Below, one piece after another: positions 38,199-45,360 of a DNA stretch of 64,000 bases. This DNA comes from Stakelama portus (GTDB taxonomy: Bacteria; Pseudomonadota; Alphaproteobacteria; Sphingomonadales; Sphingomonadaceae): the NCBI RefSeq assembly GCF_003171655.1, contig NZ_QFZL01000003.1:310001-374000 (forward strand), in the 5' to 3' direction. A model generated the notes under the pieces. That model saw only the letters and a list, made by a program, of their open reading frames with translations, was not told where the DNA came from and did no database searches. The stretch's first letter is position 1; each line of letters starts with the position of its first letter. Both the position numbers and the translations under genes were made by a program.

Positions 38199-38795
38199 AT
38201 GAAAAAATTCCTTGCCGCAACCGCGCTTACGCTCGTCCTCGCCGCCTGCTCGCCTGCGTCGACCGACGCTCCGGCAACGCAGAATGTCGTCGTCGCCAAC
38301 GAAACCGATCCGCTGACTCCGGTCGATCCGGGCACGCCGACACCCGCCCCCGGCGAAACCGCCGGCGCCAACACGCTGACGCTGGAAGGGCTGGGCGCGT
38401 TGAAGATCGGGCAACCGGTGCCGGAAGATTCGGGCTGGGCCGTCCGCGGGGCCCAGACGTCCGACGCATGCACGACCGTATCCTCGCCCGATTATCCGGG
38501 CGTCTATGCCATCGTCACCGACGGTGCCGTCCACCGCATCAGCGTGGGGCAGCGTTCGGACGTGAAGCTGATCGAAGGCATCGGCCCGGGATCGACCGAA
38601 GCCGAGGTCAAGGCTGCTTTCCCCGGTTTCCGCGAAACGCCGCATAAATATGTCGAAGGCGGCAAATATCTGACCGCACCCAATGCCGATAGCGGCGACC
38701 CGGCCGTCCGGTTCGAACTCGACGCCGATGGCAAGGTAACGGTGATGCATGTCGGCACCATGCCGGTGCTCGGCTATGTCGAAGGCTGCGCCTGA
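38199..38795 (+). CDS. Hypothetical lipoprotein
   Basis: A 198-residue product with lipobox LVLAAC (Cys17) and a Pro/Thr-rich linker (about 38-56). The mature domain has a repeated short pattern, G-L-G-A-L-K-I-G-Q and G-I-G-P-G-S-T-E-A-E-V-K-A-A-F-P, common in small outer-membrane or periplasmic lipoproteins that read as PASTA/DUF-like folds. Cysteines at S-D-A-C and E-G-C may pair. No function is assigned. Confidence 0.83.
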   Translation: MKKFLAATALTLVLAACSPASTDAPATQNVVVANETDPLTPVDPGTPTPAPGETAGANTLTLEGLGALKIGQPVPEDSGWAVRGAQTSDACTTVSSPDYPGVYAIVTDGAVHRISVGQRSDVKLIEGIGPGSTEAEVKAAFPGFRETPHKYVEGGKYLTAPNADSGDPAVRFELDADGKVTVMHVGTMPVLGYVEGCA

Positions 38796-38810
38796 CGCCG
38801 GATTGACCGT

Positions 38811-39971
38811 TCAGGCCGCGGCGGTGGCGCGGGACGGCGAGCGACCAGCTTCGCGCGCTTCTTCCTTGGCGGCATAAAGCCGCATATCGGCGGCGTGCAT
38901 CAGCGCGGCGACGCTGGTGGCGTCCTCCGGCGTTGCCGCCGCGCCGAAACTCGCCCCGACGCGCAACCGCTGTCCGTCATGCGGGACCGGCATGGTCAGT
39001 GCGATGCTGATCGCTTCGATCTGATCGCGCGCCGAACGGGCATCGTTGCCGGGCAACAGGATGGCGAATTCGTCGCCGCCGATCCGCGCGACCGAAAGCG
39101 CCGCAGGTGCCATCGCCCGCATCCGTTTTGCCAGGGCAATCAGCACGGCGTCGCCCGCCTGATGACCATGGGTGTCGTTGACCGGCTTGAACCCGTCGAG
39201 ATCGGCGAGCAACAGCGTCAGCGGCGCGGCGCTATCCATCTCGGCCTGGGCGATGCGCTCGAACGCCAGCCGGTTGTCGAGCCCGGTCAGCGGATCGGCT
39301 TCTGCCAGCTGTTCGAGTCGCTTCTCCAGCACCAGCGCGGCGACGGTCTCCCGGAACTTGCTCAGCACCACGCTCGCCTGCATCGCCGTCAGCAGGATCA
39401 GCATCACCGCCATCGCCCGCAGCGAGCTATATTCATAGGTCATCAGCTTGATCGTGATCGGCGCGAGCGCGCCCACCATTCCGGCAATCGCGGCGCGCGG
39501 CACGCTGAGCAGACAGGTCGAGGCGATGATCGCCGCGATGCCGGTGAAGACCGGCGCGGTCATGCAATAATATTGCTCAGTTTCGGTAAAGGCATTGACG
39601 CACCACAGGCCCGACACCAGCCCCATCGCGCCGCTGGTCCAGATCGCATAACGATGCTGGCGCCGGGCGGCATCGGCATGTTGTGGTTGCGGGCGAAAGC
39701 GGCTGATCGCTAGCACGGCAAGGCAGGTGCCGGTGAGGATGACGGGCGGCGCGGCTTGCTGCCACCAGGGCAGATCGCCGAGAATGGCATAGGCCATCGC
39801 CAGCGAATTCGCCGCGACCAGCACGCACATCATCGGCAGGAAATCATGGAGCCGGCGGCTTTGGCGCAGCGCCAGCTCGTCGCGAACCGCCAAAGGAATT
39901 TCTGGGCGCACCAGCCGGCGCAGTCGCGCGCGCGCGGACGAGGTCACCGTGGATTCCGCGTACATACCCAT
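38811..39971 (-). CDS. Membrane-bound diguanylate cyclase (GGDEF)
   Basis: Makes cyclic di-GMP. Residues 1-200 form a membrane domain with about six helices. A GGDEF domain follows (about 225-375) with the active-site motif I-G-G-D-E-F near residue 296-301 and the substrate-binding D-x-L-T-G-L-D-N-R-L. The RxxD inhibitory I-site is not obvious in the expected place. There is no EAL domain. It is convergent with the lipoprotein gene. Confidence 0.93.
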   Translation of the reverse strand: MGMYAESTVTSSARARLRRLVRPEIPLAVRDELALRQSRRLHDFLPMMCVLVAANSLAMAYAILGDLPWWQQAAPPVILTGTCLAVLAISRFRPQPQHADAARRQHRYAIWTSGAMGLVSGLWCVNAFTETEQYYCMTAPVFTGIAAIIASTCLLSVPRAAIAGMVGALAPITIKLMTYEYSSLRAMAVMLILLTAMQASVVLSKFRETVAALVLEKRLEQLAEADPLTGLDNRLAFERIAQAEMDSAAPLTLLLADLDGFKPVNDTHGHQAGDAVLIALAKRMRAMAPAALSVARIGGDEFAILLPGNDARSARDQIEAISIALTMPVPHDGQRLRVGASFGAAATPEDATSVAALMHAADMRLYAAKEEAREAGRSPSRATAAA

Positions 39972-40022
39972 CCCCCGGCAGGTGCAAGCCCCCGGGAATG
40001 CGCTGAATTTGCTAATAAAAGC

Positions 40023-40757
40023 CTAAATCAGCCCCACAGGCGAGTCAGTCGGCGAGGGGAGCGACCAGTCGATCGGAGCGCGGCCATGGCTTTCCAGAAA
40101 ATCATTGGCCTTCGAGAAATGCCTGCAGCCGAGAAAGCCGTTATGCGCCGATAGCGGCGAGGGGTGCGCGGCCTTGAGCACCAGATGGCGTCCACCTCGC
40201 TCGACCGACGGGATGAAGGCTGCCTTCTTCTGGGCATAGCTGCCCCAGAGCAGGAAGACGACCGGCTCTTCCTTGGCTGCAACCAGCCGGATCACCGCGT
40301 CGGTGAATTTTTCCCACCCCCGGTCGCGGTGCGATGCGGCCTTTGCCATTTCGACGGTCAGCACCGAGTTGAGCAACAACACGCCCTGCTGCGCCCAATG
40401 TTCGAGAAAGCCGTGGCAGGGCCGTTCGATGCCCAGATCGGCGTGAAGTTCCTTGTAAATATTGACGAGGCTGGGGGGCGGACGAACGCCCGGGCGAACC
40501 GAAAAGCACAGGCCATGCGCCTGTCCGGGGCCGTGATAGGGATCCTGCCCCAGGATGACGACGCGCACCTTGTCGAGCGGGGTGAGGTCGAGCGCCCGGA
40601 ACCATTCGCTGCCGGCCGGGAATATCCGCTTTCCCGCCTGGCGCTCGCCGAGCAGGAACTGCTTGAGTGCGGCCATATAGGGACTTGCGAATTCGCCGGC
40701 GAGCGGTTCGCGCCAGCTCGGGTCAAGCTTGATGTCGGTCGGTTCGGCAGAGGCCAT
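40023..40757 (-). CDS. ung: Uracil-DNA glycosylase, family 1
   Basis: Removes uracil from DNA to start base excision repair. The 244 residues include the water-activating loop [16 protein letters not shown] (Asp72), the Leu-intercalation loop A-H-P-S-P-L-S near 195, and the uracil-binding V-L-L-L-N. ATG 40755-40757 gives the usual short N-terminus; the longer open frame upstream is rejected. It is divergent from a DUF6445 gene. Confidence 0.97.
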   Translation of the reverse strand: MASAEPTDIKLDPSWREPLAGEFASPYMAALKQFLLGERQAGKRIFPAGSEWFRALDLTPLDKVRVVILGQDPYHGPGQAHGLCFSVRPGVRPPPSLVNIYKELHADLGIERPCHGFLEHWAQQGVLLLNSVLTVEMAKAASHRDRGWEKFTDAVIRLVAAKEEPVVFLLWGSYAQKKAAFIPSVERGGRHLVLKAAHPSPLSAHNGFLGCRHFSKANDFLESHGRAPIDWSLPSPTDSPVGLI

Positions 40758-40829
40758 GTCGCTCTGGTGGCGCAGGGCGGGGGAGCGCGTCAATGCCCTG
40801 CGGGCTTTGCGGCGGCGGCGCAGGCTGGC

Positions 40830-41459
40830 ATGGAAGGCGTCATGCTGCCTTCGCTGATCCTCATCGACGATTTTCTGGCCGACCCCTGGTCGGTGCGGCG
40901 CCGCGCACTGGCACTCGATTATGATCCGAAGTTCAAGAAGGGCAATTATCCGGGCCTGATGTCGACCACCCCGCTGGAAGTTCGCGGGATGGAGCAGGCG
41001 GTGTCGCAACGCGTCGGCGTGCCGCTGATGGCGGCTCCACGCACGATGCACGGCCATTGCCGCCTGACGCTGGCGGGCGACACCGGCAAGAGCGGCGTGC
41101 ATATCGATCCCGCCGCCTATTCGGGCATCCTCTATCTGACACCGCCCGAACATTGCCGTGGCGGCACCGATTTCTTCCGCCACCGCCCCACCGGGCTCGA
41201 TCGCGTCCCGCAAAGCGAGCGCGAGCTTGCGCCGACCGGCTATCGCGATATCAACCGGCTGATCGAGGAGGTCGTCAACGGCGACACGCTGAAGCCCGCG
41301 CGCTGGGAAAAGACGATGACGGTGCCGATGCGGTTCAACCGCCTGCTCTTGTTCAGCCCGTGGATGTTTCACAATGCAGCGAAGGGCTTTGGCAAGGGGC
41401 CCGAGGACGGGCGTCTGGTCCAGACGCTGTTCTTTGCCGCCGCGCCGCGCCCTGCCTGA
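40830..41459 (+). CDS. DUF6445 family protein (2-oxoglutarate/Fe(II)-oxygenase-like)
   Basis: A 209-residue cytosolic protein, probably starting at ATG 40830 or 40842; the second ATG has GGAAGG close by. The pattern L-I-D-D-F-L-A-D-P near the start, H-I-D-P near residue 90-97, a central G-I-L-Y-L-T-P and a late [14 protein letters not shown] fits the DUF6445 group, which I take to be distant Fe(II)/2-oxoglutarate dioxygenases. The substrate is unknown. CsaA follows 11 bp downstream. Confidence 0.8.
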   Translation: MEGVMLPSLILIDDFLADPWSVRRRALALDYDPKFKKGNYPGLMSTTPLEVRGMEQAVSQRVGVPLMAAPRTMHGHCRLTLAGDTGKSGVHIDPAAYSGILYLTPPEHCRGGTDFFRHRPTGLDRVPQSERELAPTGYRDINRLIEEVVNGDTLKPARWEKTMTVPMRFNRLLLFSPWMFHNAAKGFGKGPEDGRLVQTLFFAAAPRPA

Positions 41460-41470
41460 GGAGCAATGCG

Positions 41471-41842
41471 ATGCACATGAACCATGATCCCGCCGAAGAT
41501 GCGGCACCGCAAATCGCCTTCGACCAGTTTCTCGCCGTCGATATCCGCGTCGGCACGATCATCGCAGCCGAAGCCTTTCCCGAGGCGCGCAAGCCCGCGT
41601 ACAAGCTGACGATCGATTTCGGACCGGTGATCGGAACGAAGCGCAGCTCGGCGCAGATCACCGAACATTATGCGCTCGACGACCTGCCGGGGATGCAGGT
41701 CGCCGCCGTCGTCAATTTCCCGCCGCGCCAGATCGGGCCGATGATGTCCGAAGTGCTGACGCTGGGCATGCCCGATGCCGATGGCAAGGTGGTGCTGATC
41801 GGCCCGAGCAAGCCGGTCCCCAATGGGGGGCGGCTGTTCTAG
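41471..41842 (+). CDS. csaA: CsaA-type tRNA-binding protein
   Basis: A 123-residue OB-fold protein with the tRNA-binding-domain signature [14 protein letters not shown], then [11 protein letters not shown] and a late [15 protein letters not shown]. CsaA proteins are proposed secretion chaperones or tRNA-binding factors. The start ATG 41471 lies 11 bp after the DUF6445 stop, so both are likely in one transcript. It converges on ubiG. Confidence 0.94.
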   Translation: MHMNHDPAEDAAPQIAFDQFLAVDIRVGTIIAAEAFPEARKPAYKLTIDFGPVIGTKRSSAQITEHYALDDLPGMQVAAVVNFPPRQIGPMMSEVLTLGMPDADGKVVLIGPSKPVPNGGRLF

Positions 41843-41867
41843 GCTACTCCTGCGGAGCCGGCTGCCT

Positions 41868-42599
41868 TCAGGCCGCAACTGCCGCCAGCAGATAGTTGAG
41901 CGTTTCGTTGTCGCCGGTCGTGAAGCCATGGCCGGGGGTGAAGCTGAGCCCGGTCCTGGCGATTACCGTGAGCCCGGCATCCGCCAGCATTGGCTCGAGT
42001 TCTTCGGGACGCAGGAAACGGCTCCAGTCATGCGTCCCCCTGGGGATCATGCCGGTGCCTTCGCCGATGGTGATCATCGCCAGACGCGAGATCGCGGTGC
42101 GGTTGGGTGTCGACAGCAGCAGCAGCCCGCCCGGTGCCAGTGCTCCCGCGAGCCCCGCGACAAAGGCAGCGGGATCGGCGACATGTTCGATCACTTCCAT
42201 CGACGTGACCAGATCGAAGCGGCGCCCCGCCAGATCCTCGATCCCGCCCGCGATATATTCGATGTCGAGCCCCGATTGCGCGGCATGGGCAGCGGCGGCG
42301 CCGATATTTTCGGGCGCGGCATCGACGCCGGTCACTCGGGCGCCCATTCGGGCGAGCGGTTCGGCAAGCAGCCCCGCGCCGCAACCGACATCGATTGCGG
42401 TTTTGCCCGCCAGCGGCGTGAAGCTGGCCGGGTCGCCGCCCCAATGCGCATCGATCTGTTCGCGGATGAAGGCGAGGCGCGGCGGATTGAGGCGATGCAG
42501 CATCGCCGAGCTGCCCTTCGGATTCCACCAGTCGGCGGCGAGAGTGCCGAAATGTTTTGCTTCAGCCGGGTCAATCGTTGCTTTTATTGCGTTCGCCAT
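41868..42599 (-). CDS. ubiG: Ubiquinone biosynthesis O-methyltransferase
   Basis: SAM-dependent methyltransferase for two O-methylations in ubiquinone synthesis. The 243 residues include the SAM motif D-V-G-C-G-A-G (70-76), V-T-G-V-D-A-A near 92, and S-M-E-V-I-E-H-V near 136. The N-terminal H-F-G-T-L-A-A-D-W-W-N-P-K-G-S is diagnostic of UbiG. It is divergent from lysC with 59 bp between the starts. Confidence 0.96.
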   Translation of the reverse strand: MANAIKATIDPAEAKHFGTLAADWWNPKGSSAMLHRLNPPRLAFIREQIDAHWGGDPASFTPLAGKTAIDVGCGAGLLAEPLARMGARVTGVDAAPENIGAAAAHAAQSGLDIEYIAGGIEDLAGRRFDLVTSMEVIEHVADPAAFVAGLAGALAPGGLLLLSTPNRTAISRLAMITIGEGTGMIPRGTHDWSRFLRPEELEPMLADAGLTVIARTGLSFTPGHGFTTGDNETLNYLLAAVAA

Positions 42600-42658
42600 A
42601 AACCGCTCCTATCAGGACGCCCCATTCTATCCAATGCGCGGAATCGAGCGACACCCAC

Positions 42659-43924
42659 ATGGCACGTATCGTGATGAAGTTCGGCGGCACCTCGATGGCC
42701 GGGATCGAGCGCATCCGCAATGTCGCCCAGCGTGTCAAACACGAATGGGACCAGGGCAATGAAGTCGCCGTCGTCGTATCGGCGATGGCAGGCGAAACCG
42801 ACCGGCTGGTCAATTTCTGCCGCGAAGCATCCTCGCTGTACGACCCGCGCGAATATGACGTGGTCGTATCGTCGGGCGAACAGGTGACGAGCGGCCTGCT
42901 CGCCATCGCGCTGCAGGCGATCGGCGTTCCGGCGCGCAGCTGGATGGGCTGGCAATTGCCGATCCGCACGTCGGACGGCCATGCATCGGCTCGGATCGAA
43001 GCGATCGAGACCGATTCGCTGCTCGCGGCGATGGGCGAAGGCGGCAGCGGCCGCGAAGTCGCGGTAATTCCCGGCTTTCAGGGCATGGCGCTGGGCGATC
43101 GCGTCGCGACGCTGGGCCGTGGCGGATCGGACACATCGGCAGTGGCGATGGCCGCGGCGATGAAGGCCGACCGCTGCGACATCTATACCGATGTCGATGG
43201 CGTCTATACCACCGATCCGCGCATCGTGCCGCGGGCACAGAAGCTGTCCAAAGTGACATATGAGGAAATGCTCGAACTGGCGAGCGTCGGGGCCAAGGTG
43301 CTGCAGACGCGATCGGTCGGGCTGGCGATGAAGGAAAAGGTGCGCGTCCGCGTGCTTTCCTCCTTCGATGACATTCGCGACGAAGACGGACATCGCGGCA
43401 CGTTGATCGTGGGCGAAGAGGAAGTGAACATGGAACGGCAGCTCATCACCGGTATCGCGCACGACAAGAACGAAGCGAAGATCACGCTTACCGAGGTTTC
43501 GGATCGTCCCGGCGCGGTGGCATCGATCTTCACGCCGCTGGCCGATGCGAACATCAATGTGGACATGATCGTCCAGAATGTCGCGCACACGACCGGATCG
43601 ACCGACGTCACCTTCACCGTGCCCAAGGCAGAGCTCGCCCGCGCGCTCGACGTGCTCGAAAAGGGACAGGAAGCAATCGGCTATTCGAAGCTGATCCACG
43701 ATCCCAAGGTGACCAAGGTGTCGGTGGTGGGCGTCGGCATGCGCAGCCATGCCGGTGTCGCGGCGGCGATGTTCAAGACGCTGGGCGATCGCGGCATCAA
43801 TATTCAGGCGATCACGACGTCGGAGATCAAGGTCAGCGTGCTGATCGAAGAGGATTATACCGAACTGGCGGTGCGCGTGCTGCACACCGCATACGGCCTC
43901 GACGGTCCCGACGCGGCGGAATAG
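42659..43924 (+). CDS. lysC: Aspartate kinase
   Basis: First enzyme of the Lys/Met/Thr/Ile pathways. The 421 residues include the kinase opening V-M-K-F-G-G-T-S-M-A and the R-G-G-S-D-T-S-A-V-A element, then two C-terminal ACT domains (from about 265) with the usual G-V-A-A-A-M-F-K-T-L and I-Q-A-I-T-T-S-E-I-K that bind lysine and threonine. Length matches alphaproteobacterial monofunctional LysC. It is divergent from ubiG. Confidence 0.97.
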   Translation: MARIVMKFGGTSMAGIERIRNVAQRVKHEWDQGNEVAVVVSAMAGETDRLVNFCREASSLYDPREYDVVVSSGEQVTSGLLAIALQAIGVPARSWMGWQLPIRTSDGHASARIEAIETDSLLAAMGEGGSGREVAVIPGFQGMALGDRVATLGRGGSDTSAVAMAAAMKADRCDIYTDVDGVYTTDPRIVPRAQKLSKVTYEEMLELASVGAKVLQTRSVGLAMKEKVRVRVLSSFDDIRDEDGHRGTLIVGEEEVNMERQLITGIAHDKNEAKITLTEVSDRPGAVASIFTPLADANINVDMIVQNVAHTTGSTDVTFTVPKAELARALDVLEKGQEAIGYSKLIHDPKVTKVSVVGVGMRSHAGVAAAMFKTLGDRGINIQAITTSEIKVSVLIEEDYTELAVRVLHTAYGLDGPDAAE

Positions 43925-43968
43925 GCTGGGTCCACCCGACCCCGGAAAACCGCAGAAACGCGTGCAAA

Positions 43969-44016
43969 GTTCGCACAGGTTCGCACCGTAACGCGCGCGG
44001 GCACATGCGCGCGCGT
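43969..44016. promoter_or_regulatory. Repeat and inverted repeat upstream of the LuxR-type gene
   Basis: Two direct copies of GTTCGCAC at 43969 and 43979 are exactly 10 bp apart, one helical turn. A longer inverted repeat follows, ACGCGCGC (43991-43998) and GCGCGCGT (44009-44016). They may form an operator for the regulator that starts at 44158. The rest of the 233-bp gap shows no gene. Confidence 0.35.
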
Positions 44017-44157
44017 ACGCGAGGGGACTTTTTGCACCGATTGCGCGGGGCATCGGCGGCTTCACATCAACGATTCGAAAGAGCCTTTCCCGACTGGCAA
44101 ATCAAATCCTACATTGCAAACTCCGCCGTCTGTCGGGCGGGCAGCAAGGGGAAGCAG

Positions 44158-44598
44158 GTGCGGATCGGCGTCGAACAGATCGGAGGATGGCGGCGCATCC
44201 TGATCTATGGCGCGCTTTTCGCGCTGGGCGTGCTGCTGCTCGAATGGATCGACTATCAGCGGCTGGTGCGGTCGCGGTCGAGCGATATCTGGCTTTTCCT
44301 TGTCGCGCTGGGCTTTCTGGTGCTCGGCATCTATCTGGGCGGGCGGCTATTGCGCGCGCCGGCGCCGCGCCCGTTCGACGGCAATCCGCAGGCGCGGGCG
44401 CAACTGGGCATCAGCGACCGCGAACTGACGGTTCTTGAGGCGCTGGCCGCGGGCAAATCCAACCGTCAGATCGCCGATGCGCTGCATGTCTCCCCCAATA
44501 CGGTGAAGACGCATCTGGCCAATCTCTATGCCAAGCTCGAGGCCGAACGGCGGACCGATGCGGTGGCGCGCGGCCGGGCGCTGGGGCTGATTCCATGA
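44158..44598 (+). CDS. Membrane-tethered LuxR-type transcriptional regulator
   Basis: A 146-residue protein. Two transmembrane helices (about residues 13-30 and 38-60) precede a C-terminal LuxR HTH: L-G-I-S-D-R-E-L-T-V-L-E-A-L-A-A-G-K-S-N, R-Q-I-A-D-A-L-H-V-S-P-N-T-V-K-T-H-L. The GTG start at 44158 has AAGGGGA upstream and is preferred over the longer frame, whose extra 51 residues lack any domain. It is followed by a DUF4199 membrane gene, and the pair probably works together as a membrane-based sensor-regulator. Confidence 0.87.
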   Translation: MRIGVEQIGGWRRILIYGALFALGVLLLEWIDYQRLVRSRSSDIWLFLVALGFLVLGIYLGGRLLRAPAPRPFDGNPQARAQLGISDRELTVLEALAAGKSNRQIADALHVSPNTVKTHLANLYAKLEAERRTDAVARGRALGLIP

Positions 44599-44701
44599 CC
44601 GCCCATTTCCCCCCGTTCACGAAAATCACCCGTTCGGGCGATTGCCCCAACCGGGTTGTGCGGTGCTGATCGGCGCTTCTTCGCAAACAAGGGAGCGGAC
44701 G

Positions 44702-45232
44702 ATGATACGACATATTCTGATATTCGGTACGATCGCGGGGCTGATCGTGGGATCGGTGCTGTTCGGCACCGGCGTGACGATCCTGCACGATGTGACACCG
44801 ACGATCGGCATGGCGATCGGCTATACGTCGATGCTGGTCGCATTCAGCATGATCTTCATCGCGATCAAGCGGCAGCGCGATATCGTGCAGGGCGGCGTGA
44901 TCCGGTTTCTGCCCGCGCTGGGCATGGGGCTGGGCATCACGATCGTGGCGGGGATATTCTATGTCCTTGCCTGGGAAGGCGTGCTGGCGGTGACCGGCTT
45001 CGATTTCATGGCGGGCTATGTCGAGGCCGATCTGGATGCGATGCGCGCGGCGGGGGCGGATGCGGCGGCGATTGCGCGGCGCAGTGCCGAACTGAATGCG
45101 ATGATGGCCGGATATGACAATCCGCTCTATCGCATGCCGCTGACCTTTACCGAGATCGCGCCGGTGGGCGCAGTGATTTCGCTGATTTCGGCGGCGTTGC
45201 TGGCAAACCCCAGGTTCCTGCCCGCGCGCTGA
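44702..45232 (+). CDS. DUF4199 membrane protein
   Basis: A 176-residue membrane protein with four predicted helices and the family opening (GTIAGLIVGSVLFGTGV, then the G-Y-T-S-M-L-V-A-F-S-M-I-F-I-A-I-K segment). DUF4199 has no fixed function. Adjacency to a membrane-bound LuxR-type regulator suggests a cofactor or sensor role. ATG 44702 follows GGGAGCGGACG. The longer frame is rejected because it includes non-coding upstream sequence. Confidence 0.85.
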   Translation: MIRHILIFGTIAGLIVGSVLFGTGVTILHDVTPTIGMAIGYTSMLVAFSMIFIAIKRQRDIVQGGVIRFLPALGMGLGITIVAGIFYVLAWEGVLAVTGFDFMAGYVEADLDAMRAAGADAAAIARRSAELNAMMAGYDNPLYRMPLTFTEIAPVGAVISLISAALLANPRFLPAR

Positions 45233-45360
45233 GCCGGAGTGCCGGCGGAAATTTAATTCGCGCTGGCACATTTCTGCGACAAGTGGCTTGTAGCCGAATG
45301 GAGATGGGCATCGGCGCGTCCGGGGTTGGGCGCGCCGATCTGTTTGGGAGTATCTCCGGC

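Noticed and set aside
45264..45277. TGGCACATTTCTGC, a possible sigma-54 promoter before the TonB receptor
   Set aside because: The GG and GC pairs are 11 bp apart instead of 12. Sigma-54 does not tolerate this spacing.
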